Below are positions 17,593 to 27,209 of a stretch of DNA of 64,000 nucleotides, one piece after another. The translations under genes were made by a program, and so were the position numbers. The DNA is from Pseudoalteromonas piscicida. GTDB taxonomy: Bacteria > Pseudomonadota > Gammaproteobacteria > Enterobacterales > Alteromonadaceae. The notes beneath the pieces were generated by a model. That model did not search any database. It was given only the letters and a program-made list of their open reading frames with translations, and was not told the DNA's origin. The stretch is taken from the NCBI RefSeq assembly GCF_002208135.1, contig NZ_CP021646.1, positions 3,226,001 to 3,290,000 on the forward strand, written 5' to 3'. Position 1 is the first letter of the stretch; each line of letters starts with the position of its first letter.

Positions 17593-18126
17593 ATGGACGT
17601 GCTTACCATTTTAGTGGGGTCTAAAAACCCAGTAAAAATCAATGCTGCAAAAACCATCTTTGCGCAGTACTTTCCCAATGTAAAAATTGACTGTCAGGGT
17701 ATCTCAGCGCCGAGTCTCGTTGCGGATCAGCCTTTAGGTGAACATGCCACCCGCGAAGGCGCAGAGAACCGTGTTACTTACCTACAGCAACATCATCAAG
17801 CCGATTTTTATTGTGCCATGGAAGGAGGCGCTGCCAAATTTGAATACGGTGCAGCTACTTTCGCTTATGTCGTCATTGCAGATAACCGTCGTACGAGTGT
17901 CGGTCGTAGTTGTAACTTGCCTCTACCAGCATCGGTCTACACACGCCTTGAACAAGGTGAAGAGCTAGGGCATGTAATGGATGACCTGTTCAACACCACT
18001 AATATCAAGCAACAAGGCGGTGCTATCGGTTTACTAACCAACCATCTTGCCACCAGAGAAAGTAGTTACACGCAAGCCTTATTGCTCGCGATGGCGCCCT
18101 TTAATCACCCAGAGATGTATTTATAA
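17593..18126 (+). CDS. yjjX: Inosine/xanthosine triphosphatase (YjjX family)
   Basis: A 177-residue house-cleaning NTPase: ILVGSKNPVKINAAKTIF at the N-terminus, QPLGEHATREGAENRV, and CAMEGGAAKFEYGAATFAYV match YjjX/NTPase 1. It hydrolyses deaminated purine triphosphates such as ITP and XTP to keep them out of nucleic acids. Its stop overlaps the yjjG start (TAATG), so the two are translationally coupled, a sensible pairing of two nucleotide-sanitising enzymes. Confidence 0.9.
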   Translation: MDVLTILVGSKNPVKINAAKTIFAQYFPNVKIDCQGISAPSLVADQPLGEHATREGAENRVTYLQQHHQADFYCAMEGGAAKFEYGAATFAYVVIADNRRTSVGRSCNLPLPASVYTRLEQGEELGHVMDDLFNTTNIKQQGGAIGLLTNHLATRESSYTQALLLAMAPFNHPEMYL

Positions 18127-18803
18127 TGTCGAACTACACACATATTTTATTTGATGCTGACGAAACCTTATTTAGCTTTAATGCCAAACTTGGATTACAA
18201 ACGCTGTTTACTCAATATGACGTTGTGTTCACTGACGAGGACTACGAAGAATATAACAGCTTAAATGCGCCACTTTGGGTGCAGTATCAAAATGGTGAGA
18301 TTGACGCAAAAACACTTCAGGTAACGCGCTTTAGTCGCTGGGCTGAAAAACTCGATATCGCACCTGAAACACTCAATGCGGGATTCTTGGCAGCGATGGC
18401 AGAAATTTGCCAACCGTTACCAGGGGCTAAAGCCTTGCTCGACAGCCTGAAAGGCCAATGTACTTTGGCTATTATTACCAACGGATTTGCCGCGCTTCAG
18501 CAAAAACGCTTAGAGCACACAGGCCTTGTGGATCGTTTTTCTGAGGTGGTGATCTCTGAGTTGGTGGGTAAAGCCAAACCAGATCCGAGTATTTTTGCGC
18601 ATACGTTAGCGCTGTTGGGAAACCCCGACAAATCCAAAGTATTAATGGTTGGCGACACACCAGCAAGTGACATTCTAGGCGCAAACCGCTTTGGGATTGA
18701 TAGCTGTTGGTTAAAGCATGATGGCAAAGTCTGCCCTGACCATATCAAGCCAACCTATACCGTAGAGTCTCTGAGAGAGTTGCAAGCGATTTTAATGGGG
18801 TAA
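18126..18803 (+). CDS. yjjG: Pyrimidine 5'-nucleotidase YjjG (HAD superfamily)
   Basis: A 225-residue HAD phosphatase. Motif I is FDADETLF (Asp10 and Asp12), motif II is IITNGF, the motif III lysine is in GKAKPDPSIF, and motif IV is MVGDTPASDILG. The cap is helical, inserted after motif I, with the YjjG-type LGLQTLFTQY. YjjG dephosphorylates non-canonical pyrimidine nucleotides. It is coupled to yjjX and ends 12 bases before the REP array. Confidence 0.9.
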   Translation: MSNYTHILFDADETLFSFNAKLGLQTLFTQYDVVFTDEDYEEYNSLNAPLWVQYQNGEIDAKTLQVTRFSRWAEKLDIAPETLNAGFLAAMAEICQPLPGAKALLDSLKGQCTLAIITNGFAALQQKRLEHTGLVDRFSEVVISELVGKAKPDPSIFAHTLALLGNPDKSKVLMVGDTPASDILGANRFGIDSCWLKHDGKVCPDHIKPTYTVESLRELQAILMG

Positions 18804-18815
18804 TATCCAGTGCAA

Positions 18816-19700
18816 TTGTGGGGGAATAAGCTGACCTTGCGGTTTTTAAAAGCTCGCCGAGTAAATCGGCTCCTACCAAAGATAAACCTGTGTGGGCGCA
18901 CGTTCATCTTGCGGGCTTTAAAAGCTCGCCGAATAAATCGGCTCCTACCAAAGATAAACCTGTGTGGGCGCACGTTCATCTTGCGGGCTTTAAAAGCTCG
19001 CCGAATAAATCGGCTCCTACCAAAGATAGCTCTGTGTGGGGCATGCTGACTTTGCAGGTTTTAAAAGCTCGCCGAATAAATCGGCTCCTACCAAAGGTAG
19101 CGCTGTGTGGGGCATGCTGACTTTGCAGGTTTTAAAAGCTCGCCGAATAAATCGGCTCCTACCAAAGATAGCGCTGTGTGGGGCATGCTGACTTTGCAGG
19201 TTTTAAAAGCTCGCCGAGTAAATCGGCTCCTACCAAAGGTAGCGCTGTGTGGGGCATGCTGACTTTGCAGGTTTTAAAAGCTCGCCGAATAAATCGGCTC
19301 CTACCAAAGATAGCGCTGTGTGGGCATGCTGACTTTGCAGGCTTTAAAAGCTCGCCGAATAAATCGGCTCCTACCAAAGATAAACCTGTGTGGGCGCACG
19401 TTCATCTTGCGGGCTTTAAAAGCTCGCCGAATAAATCGGCTCCTACCAAAGATAGCGCTGTGTGGGGCATGCTGACATTGCAGGCTTTAAAAGCTCGCCG
19501 AATAAATCGGCTCCTACCAAAGATAGCGCTGTGTGGGGCATGCTGACTTTGCAGGTTTTAAAAGCTCGCCGAATAAATCGGCTCCTACCAAAGGTAGCGC
19601 TGTGTGGGGCATGCTGACTTTGCAGGTTTTAAAAGCTCGCCGAATAAATCGGCTCCCACCAAAGATAGCGCTGTGTAGGAGCAAGTTTACCTTGCGAGCT
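18816..19700. repeat. REP/BIME array: 12 tandem units of 70-72 bp
   Basis: The core TCGGCTCCTACC recurs at 18866, 18938, 19010, 19081, 19152, 19223, 19294, 19364, 19436, 19507, 19578 and (as TCGGCTCCCACC) 19649. Each core ends a short hairpin, GCCGA-(A/G)TAAA-TCGGC in outline. Between cores lies a degraded inverted copy (TGTGTGGG...TTGCGGGC or TGTGGGGCATG...TTGCAGG); an intact inverted copy, TGTGTAGGAGCAAG with CTTGCGAGC, closes the array at 19674-19699. The units are thus head-to-head REP pairs, like the CTCCTAC-type REPs of Pseudomonas. Two spacer types alternate irregularly. The array fills the gap between convergent yjjG and rlmB. Apparent ORFs in it are repeat artefacts. Confidence 0.9.
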
Positions 19701-19766
19701 CTTTAAGCTCTTAAAGCTCTTTAAGCCGTTGAAGATGTGCCGCAAAAGCCAGCGCTTATTAAGTGA

Positions 19767-20507
19767 TTAAAGTGCTGAGCGCTGCCTTAACACTTCAAAT
19801 AGACAAACACCGGTCGCAACCGATACATTTAAGCTAGACACGCTACCTACCATCGGGATCTTAACCAGCTCATCGCAATGCTCTCGAGTTAAACGGCGCA
19901 TGCCATCGCCTTCGGCGCCCATTACAATGGCCATAGGCCCAGTCAGGTTTGCATCAAAAACTGCTGTATCGGTTTCACCTGCCGTACCCACAACCCACAC
20001 ACCGGCTTCTTTAATATCACGCAATGTACGAGCAAGATTGGTTACTTGGATAAGCGGAACTGTTTCTGCAGCGCCACACGCTACTTTTCTTGCAGTGCCG
20101 TTTAGCTTTGCAGACTTATCCTTTGGTACGATCACACCATGTACACCTGCTGCATCCGCACTACGCAGACATGCACCTAAGTTATGAGGATCCGTTACCC
20201 CATCAAGTACCAAGAAAAATGGTGTAGTTTCTCTTTGAATGATCTCATCAAGATCTTTTTCATTGTATGCGCGCGCCGCTTTAACATTGGCAATAATGCC
20301 CTGATGTTGCTCACCATTCGCTTTATTATCAAGCGCTTTACGCTGCATAAACTGCACTGAAATACCAAACTTACGGGCATCGTTTACGACTTGATTTAAA
20401 CGCTGATCTTCACGTCCCTTTAGTGCATAAATTTCTAAAAAGCGCTCCGGCGCGTTATTCAAAATGGCTTCGATTGAATGAAAGCCAAAAATTAATTCGT
20501 TACTCAC
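19767..20507 (-). CDS. rlmB: 23S rRNA (guanosine-2'-O-)-methyltransferase RlmB
   Basis: A 246-residue SpoU-class knotted methyltransferase. The N-terminal substrate domain begins [21 protein letters not shown]; the SPOUT motifs are [39 protein letters not shown] and [21 protein letters not shown]. RlmB methylates G2251 in the 23S rRNA P-loop. It lies 22 bases downstream of rnr in the order also found in E. coli, so the two form an operon. Confidence 0.96.
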   Translation of the reverse strand: MSNELIFGFHSIEAILNNAPERFLEIYALKGREDQRLNQVVNDARKFGISVQFMQRKALDNKANGEQHQGIIANVKAARAYNEKDLDEIIQRETTPFFLVLDGVTDPHNLGACLRSADAAGVHGVIVPKDKSAKLNGTARKVACGAAETVPLIQVTNLARTLRDIKEAGVWVVGTAGETDTAVFDANLTGPMAIVMGAEGDGMRRLTREHCDELVKIPMVGSVSSLNVSVATGVCLFEVLRQRSAL

Positions 20508-20529
20508 GTTAAAGCTCCCGCTTTATAAT

Positions 20530-23016
20530 CTATTGCGCTTTTTTACTACGACTTCTTTCGTTTTTACCTGGGCGTTTTGCTTTGCCCTTTGCCGCTTTGG
20601 CTTTTTTACTCGTCGATTTCTTCTTCGACTTCAGCGTGCCTGCCTTTTTCGCCTGTTTGAGCTCACCCTTAGGGGTCGTTCTTTTGCGCTTTTTAGCTTT
20701 GTCATCGCCTTTATCTTTGTCGCGACCAGACGTTTCACCGTCACGGCGCTTAGCTCCCGGGATTTTACCCGTTTTTAGCTGCTCACGAACACTACTTGCT
20801 GTACTTTTTGGAGATCTTCGACGCCTTGCATACCTGTCTTGCTGACCTTCTTCAGCTAAGGCTAAATTGATGCGACGATCGTCCAAGCTGACTGAAGCAA
20901 CCACAACAGTAAGTTTATCGCCGAGTCTAAACACCGTGCGACTATGCTCGCCAATCAGACATTGCTTTGCACCATCAAAGTGGAAGTACTCATGCCCTAA
21001 ATTGCTCACATGGATCATTCCGTCAATCTGTAAGTCGTCTAGTCTCACAAATAATCCAAAGTTGGTGACAGAGGAGATCACACCTGTAAATTCATCGCCG
21101 ACATGGTCTTGCATAAATTCACATTTAAGCCAATCCGCGACTTCACGAGTGGCGTCATCAGCGCGGCGCTCTGTCATCGAGCACTGCTCGCCCAGTTGTT
21201 TCACTTCATCTTCGTTATAGATATAAGCGCCACTCACAGGCTGTTGTTGCTGCTGTAAAATGCCTTTGATTGCGCGGTGCACCACCAGATCCGGATAACG
21301 GCGAATAGGTGAGGTAAAGTGTGCATAGGCTTTTAATGCCAAACCAAAGTGGCCAATATTTTCTGGCTGATATACCGCTTGCTTCATTGAGCGCAGTAAC
21401 ATGGTCTGGATCAATTCTTTTTCAGGGCGATCACCCAATGACTCAAGCGCTTGGGTCAATTCCTCTGGCGACGGATCGTTAGGTAATTGGCTTTCGATAC
21501 CCAAGTCTTGCAAGAATTGTCTAAATTGGCTCAATCTTTCAGGATCTGGCTCATCATGAACACGGTACAAGCTATGGGCTTCGTGTTTTTCCAACAGCTT
21601 TGCTGCTGACACGTTCGCCAAGATCATACATTCTTCAATTAGCTTGTGAGCATCATTGCGAACCACAGGCACGATAGAATCAATTTTTCGATGAGCATTA
21701 AATACAAAGCGCGTTTCTAGGGTTTCAAACTCAATTGCACCACGCTCCTGCCTTGCAGCCTTCAGCGCCATATACATGTTATGGAGCTCAGTTAGATGAG
21801 GCACAACTGGCTGATAATCCGCTCTGAGCTTTTCGTCACCTTGTAAAATCGCATGGACTTTGGTGTAAGTAAGGCGAGCGTGAGAGTTCATCACAGCTTC
21901 GTAAAAACGGTAGCCAGACAAACGACCCGCTTCAGACACGGTCATTTCCGCGACCATACACAAGCGATCTACTTTTGGATTCAATGAACATAAACCGTTC
22001 GATAGCACCTTAGGTAGCATTGGCACAACTTGCTCAGGAAAATACACTGAGTTACCACGCTCAATCGCTTCTTTGTCAAGCGCTGTGCCTTTGCCGACAT
22101 AATGAGACACATCCGCAATAGCAACCCATAAACGCCAACCACCTGACTTTTTACGCTCACAATATACGGCGTCATCAAAGTCACGGGCGTCTTCACCGTC
22201 AATGGTCACTAACGGTAAATCGCGCAGGTCAACACGGCCTTGCTTGGCAGACTCTTCAACAAACTCACCAAGGTTTGCCACTTGTGCTTCTACTTCACTC
22301 GGCCACTCATGAGGGATATCATGATTGCGAAGTGCCACCTCAATTTCCATACCCGGCGCCATATGATCGCCCAGCACTTCAAGTACTTTACCCATTGCAT
22401 TCATTTGCTTGCTTGGGCTTTGAGTGATCTCTACCTGCACCATTTGATTATGGCGAGCGCCATTTTCTTGGCCAGGTACGATGATGATATCCTGAGTAAT
22501 GCGAGGGTCTTCTGGCACCACGACTGCCATGCCAAACTCAACAAAATAACGACCGACGACTGGCGCACGCTCTTTTTCAAGTACCCGCACAATGCGCGCT
22601 TCCACCTTACCACCTGAGCCTCGACTGCCAGCCTTCGCTAACACCCAATCGCCATGCAGCACGCGCTCCATTTGATACTTAGTGATAAACCAATCTTTGG
22701 GTTCGCCTTCCACTTCTAAAAAGCCAAAGCCGTCACGATGCCCAACAACGCGGCCTTTGACTAGACCATCATCACTTGGAATGGTGTAACACTTAAATTT
22801 ATTGAAGTGCAGCTGACCATCTCGCTCCATTGCACGCAAGCGACGTTTAAGCGCAATTTGACGTTCTTCGTCTTGCACTTTTAAATCGTTACACAATTGA
22901 GAGAAAGAAGGTGGTTTGGCCGCGCTTTTAATGTGTTCTAAGATAAATTCGCGACTAGGTACTGGATTGTCGTATTTTTGCTGTTCTCTATCGAGATAGG
23001 GATCCTGTTTTGGCAT
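20530..23016 (-). CDS. rnr: Ribonuclease R
   Basis: An 828-residue RNase II-family exoribonuclease. In order: an N-terminal helix-turn-helix (about 15-75), cold-shock domains (to about 245), the catalytic RNB domain with the metal-binding DARDFDDAV near 277-285 and RYPDLVVHRAI, an S1 domain (about 640-720; GVISSVTNFGLFVRL), and a long lysine-rich tail rich in KSKKKS/KKAK that binds RNA and helps unwind duplexes. RNase R degrades structured RNA 3' to 5' and matures or clears rRNA. It is co-directional with rlmB. Confidence 0.97.
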   Translation of the reverse strand: MPKQDPYLDREQQKYDNPVPSREFILEHIKSAAKPPSFSQLCNDLKVQDEERQIALKRRLRAMERDGQLHFNKFKCYTIPSDDGLVKGRVVGHRDGFGFLEVEGEPKDWFITKYQMERVLHGDWVLAKAGSRGSGGKVEARIVRVLEKERAPVVGRYFVEFGMAVVVPEDPRITQDIIIVPGQENGARHNQMVQVEITQSPSKQMNAMGKVLEVLGDHMAPGMEIEVALRNHDIPHEWPSEVEAQVANLGEFVEESAKQGRVDLRDLPLVTIDGEDARDFDDAVYCERKKSGGWRLWVAIADVSHYVGKGTALDKEAIERGNSVYFPEQVVPMLPKVLSNGLCSLNPKVDRLCMVAEMTVSEAGRLSGYRFYEAVMNSHARLTYTKVHAILQGDEKLRADYQPVVPHLTELHNMYMALKAARQERGAIEFETLETRFVFNAHRKIDSIVPVVRNDAHKLIEECMILANVSAAKLLEKHEAHSLYRVHDEPDPERLSQFRQFLQDLGIESQLPNDPSPEELTQALESLGDRPEKELIQTMLLRSMKQAVYQPENIGHFGLALKAYAHFTSPIRRYPDLVVHRAIKGILQQQQQPVSGAYIYNEDEVKQLGEQCSMTERRADDATREVADWLKCEFMQDHVGDEFTGVISSVTNFGLFVRLDDLQIDGMIHVSNLGHEYFHFDGAKQCLIGEHSRTVFRLGDKLTVVVASVSLDDRRINLALAEEGQQDRYARRRRSPKSTASSVREQLKTGKIPGAKRRDGETSGRDKDKGDDKAKKRKRTTPKGELKQAKKAGTLKSKKKSTSKKAKAAKGKAKRPGKNERSRSKKAQ

Positions 23017-23156
23017 TACTGTCTTGTTAAATAAGCTATGCTGTTATTTTAACCCAAAATAACAGCACTCGCATTAATTATCAGTGAACACCACAGGCGA
23101 ATTCAAAATAAGTTCATATATCAGCTTGATAATAATTATCGATTTAAGCCTTTTGA

Positions 23157-26100
23157 TTAAAACTTACCAACAATATTTAAAAACCAGCCTTTGGAATCGT
23201 AGCTTAGATCAGTTAAGTCATCAGAGAAGTGAGTGAAGTTATAACCCACACCAACTTTCATATGCTCCCCAACATGTTTGTGAACCGCAAATAAAGCCCC
23301 TTGACGCTCGTCCTGCGCGGTATCAACACTTAATCTACGCCACTGTGCAGTTACATCCCACTGATGAGGTAAATGATAGTCAGCGCGAAGTACTTGCAAG
23401 CTCGCAGTAGAGTTAAACCATGTGCTACCCTCACTGCGCAGTCTTAACGCCCCATTACGCTGGGCAAGCTTGGTTCCAACGGTCCATTGATGGTTTACTC
23501 GGTAATCTACATCCAAAGCCCATACTCGACTGCGTTGCTGCGGAGTATCGGCACTGCCTGTTCGACTCAGTTGTGCAGCGGGGGCGAGATCTTCCAAAAA
23601 GGTAAAACTTGCAAGGCCAGACCAAGGGCTATGCTCAACGGGGCGATAAGCAATACCAAACTGTGCTTCAGTAAATTGGCTATCAAGTGCACCTTCCTCA
23701 GCCTCTTTGCTACCATCACTTTTTGCCCAGTCTAGGCGCAGTTGTGAACGCCAATCTTGGCTAAATTTGGCAGTGATATTTTGACGTGTCAGCCAAGCTG
23801 ACGTATCACTATTGCTGGCATCATCTTGACGATATTCCAATGACCCTGTCCAACGTATAACATGGCCGTGATAAGCCAAAGAAATACCGGTAACGTCTCG
23901 TTCAATAGTATCGTCAGGACTTTCAAGTCGCCCAGTTTCAAAACTCAAACCAGTTTGCCAACGCTCGGATAGTTGATGATCGATCCCATAAGCATGGGTC
24001 AACCCAGTTTGATCTCGCTGTTGTTGCCACACTTGCTCCGCATAAACACTGGTACTGTCATTAAAACGATGCTTTGCACCTGTAATCCAGTTTTGCTGCT
24101 CACCAGATGACAACAGATCTTGGCCGTCGGGATCGCTACGGTAACTCATATACAATTGGCTATTTTCTTGGTAGTCGTAGCTGATCCCAAATTTACCAGC
24201 TTCACCCAAATTACCCTCAGAGATTTCTCCAGACAGAGAAATATTTTCTGTTACCGCCAAGTCACCACCGACCCCTACCCTATTATTGCTGCGACGCTGC
24301 GGATCCGACTCAAGCGTCCCCTGCACGAATCCATACAACTTCCAGTCTGGGGTAGTTTGGTAGCTTAGCTGTATCGCAACGTCAGCTCGAACTCCATCAT
24401 CTAGATTGTGCTCAGATAACTCTATAGATTGCTCCTTATCGTTTATCCTTAGCCCCGTTTCTACCAGCCATGAATCTGAATATTGATAGCTGGCATTAAC
24501 TTCTGCTGCCACTTCTTTAACTTGGCCCTTTGCTTCTTTTTCATCTGCTTTTAGCGTTAAAACTGCACTTTCATCAAGTTGCCAAGCTAGCTTCACACCT
24601 GATGTGCGTATTTCATTCTGCGTAACTTGGCCCGTTGCAGCAAAGCCAGCATCGTTATGCTGCCAGTAAGTTTCAACATTTCCTTCTTGTTCAAGCCCTA
24701 TATCTCTTAGTGCAAATACCGCTTCAACTCGCTTAGCCTTTGCCGTTGTCACTTGTTTTGAACTTGCTGTGGTCGAGAAGTCTAAACCACCGGTAAAACT
24801 GTTACTTAATTCCGCCAATCCTTCTGTTTGTACGATTTCGGTTGTGATATACGCACTTTCACTAAATCTGTACGTTGCATCAATGCCAACCAAGGTATCA
24901 TCGTGGCTATCTAATTGCTGCTTACTATAAGTTGTGCCTAAGCGTATTTGATCGTTAAACCAACGACTAAAACGTCCACCATAAGTGAGGTTATCCAGCT
25001 CTTCAAAACCAGGTGTATATTCATATTGGGCCACGATAAATACCGGATTAGCATCCATCGTTGCTGTGCGTATCAATAGGTCATCTTGCTCAAATGAAGA
25101 CACCGGTCGAGACAACAGCACCCGTCCTTGCAAGGCATCAATATCATAGTCTTGCCCCGGAGAAAGCGTACGTCTAACCAATACAAGGCCCGTTATCTTG
25201 TCTCTAATTTCTATTGAGAGTTGCTCTGAACCTTGAACAATATCTTGATGCTCTAAGTAATAAAGCGAGCCTCCCGTCGCACGATGAGACTCATAAGCAG
25301 GAAGAGTCTCAGCTTGTGCCACAAAAACAGAAGCGACACTCTGTTGCGCTCCAAAATCAGTGCTGGCTTGGCTATTGAATTGACCAGATAAACCATATAA
25401 GCCACGCTCAACACGCGCTAAATCGGTATTATTAATCTGAGTGTGGAAGTTACCCCACATTATGTGAGACTTATCTTTCGCCACTTTTAAATAGACTTTG
25501 CCATTACTTGGCGCATCATCGACAACTTGGCTATCATCACCATATTCGGCAGGGTGCTGGCTTTCTTCTAAGCGTCTAAATAGGCTACGGGGATCTTTTT
25601 CGTGTAAGCCAGAGAGTAATCGGTTAAGAGGCTGCTCTTGGGTATCAATTTTTGCCGTTACCTTGTACTCATCTCGCCACTTACCAGTAACGTAAGCCGC
25701 TAACCTCGCTTCTGAAAAGAGGTTGCCATCTTGGTTATGAGTATCACCAACTAAATCTAGTGAGCCGTTATGTTTATTTTGCCCTACCGTGAGATCGGCC
25801 ATTGCAACATAAAACCAATCCGTTTCTTGGATCTCAAGATCGCGATGGATCAACTGGCCATTGCCTTCATTATCTAATACTGCAACTTCAGCACGATGAA
25901 AGCCGGTATGCACGATTTGCTGATGAACAAACTTTCGTTCTCGGGTAAGACTAATGGGCCGACCTAAAAAGTAAACGTGGTGGTCTAGAGGTACCTTTTC
26001 ACCATACAGCGTAAGCGTACCACCAGCTAGTTTGATATTTTGCGTTTTAAGTGTAGAGCGGGCAAATCCCGTCATCAAATACGCATCAACTTTACTTTGC

Positions 26101-27209
26101 TCAACAGCATATTGTGGTCGAAAATCAATATACTTCAATGCCGTTTCATCAAAGTGACCGTGATTGTCATACACTCTAAGTTTGTATCGCAGGCTCATTC
26201 CCAACATGTTTGCGGGTAATTGCCACTGACCAGTCAACCCTTTGTTTAACGGTACTTTTTCTAGTATCTTTTGACCATCCGGTGCGAGAATGTGCACTTC
26301 CGCATAGTCAATAAAGGTTTGGTAATTACTAAACGCCTTCAAATGAAGGATTAAGTTATCATCTAATTGCGTCAAGGCATGTTGTACATTTAACTGCGGC
26401 AATACATTTAATGGATCATACTTGAGTTGCAACTCCATCTGGTCAAGTGCGATGTCTGCGCATCGCTGTACATCAGCATTGGAAGTCATATTCTCAGTCG
26501 TAAAGGGGTTTCCATCAAGGGTAATACTCATACCTTGTGACAAAGTACTAGACTGTCCACAGAGATTTTCTCTCATAGGAACCGGTAGATGCGTGGCTTG
26601 CTGGACTTGTCGCTCCTCCATATATACAGCAATCACTTCAACACGACGATTTCGTGCCATCCCCTCAAGAGTTGCATTACTTGCAACCGGATCGTTACTT
26701 GATCGTCCCTCCGTTGTGATAGCACTTGGGTCTAACCCGAGTTGTTGTTGAAAAAAGTCAGCAACAACTTGCGCTCGATGCTCAGAGAGATCTTGGTTGT
26801 CGCGGTAGATCTTTTTCGCGTTGGCACTCAGCCTTTGATTATCAGCATGACCAATAAAGTGTAATTTTAGTGCTTGTTTATTCGCCAACAAACCGATAAT
26901 TCTATCCATTTCTGCGCGTGTTGACCCGGTTAGATAATGCTTACCTGATACAAACCGAATGGCAGAATCTTTAATAAATTCATCGCTCTGCTTAGTCTGT
27001 TCCAGTACCATCTGCTTGTGCGTTTGTGGTTTTGGACTAGAAAGCGCATGCAGTACAAAATACTTTTGTACAAGGACACGTTCGGTGTTGCTTCCAGGTT
27101 CAATAATACGATGTGATGCCGAGCTATTAGCCACACCAGCGATAGATACTGTTGGAAAAGTAAGTAACATCCCTACCATCAGGGGGTGGAAAGAAAACGT
27201 CTTAGTCAT
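23157..27209 (-). CDS. Outer-membrane protein with N-terminal OmpA domain and C-terminal beta-barrel
   Basis: A 1,350-residue exported protein with a signal peptide (cleavage near residue 24, TVSIAG). An OmpA/MotB-like peptidoglycan-binding domain lies at about 82-196 (LHFIGHADNQRLS, NQDLSEHRAQVVADFF, ARNRRVEVIAVY). Middle segments are Ig-like (LILHLKAFSNYQTF, HLILPDG-type strands). From about 740 on there are repeated amphipathic strands ending in FLNIVGKF, typical of a barrel with a terminal aromatic. The start overlaps the end of the giant gene by 8 bases (ATGACTAA), so the two are co-translated. A role in secreting or anchoring the giant protein is inferred. OmpA domains are usually C-terminal; here the order is reversed. 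Confidence 0.78.
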   Translation of the reverse strand: MTKTFSFHPLMVGMLLTFPTVSIAGVANSSASHRIIEPGSNTERVLVQKYFVLHALSSPKPQTHKQMVLEQTKQSDEFIKDSAIRFVSGKHYLTGSTRAEMDRIIGLLANKQALKLHFIGHADNQRLSANAKKIYRDNQDLSEHRAQVVADFFQQQLGLDPSAITTEGRSSNDPVASNATLEGMARNRRVEVIAVYMEERQVQQATHLPVPMRENLCGQSSTLSQGMSITLDGNPFTTENMTSNADVQRCADIALDQMELQLKYDPLNVLPQLNVQHALTQLDDNLILHLKAFSNYQTFIDYAEVHILAPDGQKILEKVPLNKGLTGQWQLPANMLGMSLRYKLRVYDNHGHFDETALKYIDFRPQYAVEQSKVDAYLMTGFARSTLKTQNIKLAGGTLTLYGEKVPLDHHVYFLGRPISLTRERKFVHQQIVHTGFHRAEVAVLDNEGNGQLIHRDLEIQETDWFYVAMADLTVGQNKHNGSLDLVGDTHNQDGNLFSEARLAAYVTGKWRDEYKVTAKIDTQEQPLNRLLSGLHEKDPRSLFRRLEESQHPAEYGDDSQVVDDAPSNGKVYLKVAKDKSHIMWGNFHTQINNTDLARVERGLYGLSGQFNSQASTDFGAQQSVASVFVAQAETLPAYESHRATGGSLYYLEHQDIVQGSEQLSIEIRDKITGLVLVRRTLSPGQDYDIDALQGRVLLSRPVSSFEQDDLLIRTATMDANPVFIVAQYEYTPGFEELDNLTYGGRFSRWFNDQIRLGTTYSKQQLDSHDDTLVGIDATYRFSESAYITTEIVQTEGLAELSNSFTGGLDFSTTASSKQVTTAKAKRVEAVFALRDIGLEQEGNVETYWQHNDAGFAATGQVTQNEIRTSGVKLAWQLDESAVLTLKADEKEAKGQVKEVAAEVNASYQYSDSWLVETGLRINDKEQSIELSEHNLDDGVRADVAIQLSYQTTPDWKLYGFVQGTLESDPQRRSNNRVGVGGDLAVTENISLSGEISEGNLGEAGKFGISYDYQENSQLYMSYRSDPDGQDLLSSGEQQNWITGAKHRFNDSTSVYAEQVWQQQRDQTGLTHAYGIDHQLSERWQTGLSFETGRLESPDDTIERDVTGISLAYHGHVIRWTGSLEYRQDDASNSDTSAWLTRQNITAKFSQDWRSQLRLDWAKSDGSKEAEEGALDSQFTEAQFGIAYRPVEHSPWSGLASFTFLEDLAPAAQLSRTGSADTPQQRSRVWALDVDYRVNHQWTVGTKLAQRNGALRLRSEGSTWFNSTASLQVLRADYHLPHQWDVTAQWRRLSVDTAQDERQGALFAVHKHVGEHMKVGVGYNFTHFSDDLTDLSYDSKGWFLNIVGKF

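Noticed and set aside
18755..19546. Several ORFs of 70-120 codons on both strands in the repeat array
   Set aside because: They are translations of the REP units (repeated LPKIALCG and KSSPNKSAPTK patterns), with no ribosome-binding sites.
18816..19700. CRISPR array
   Set aside because: The conserved part and the spacer are both repeated; spacers fall into only two types, unit length is 70-72 bp, and no cas genes are present.
20533..20845. Plus-strand ORFs opposite the 3' end of rnr
   Set aside because: They are reverse-strand readings of the lysine-rich RNase R tail (Phe/Leu/Arg-rich), an expected composition artefact.
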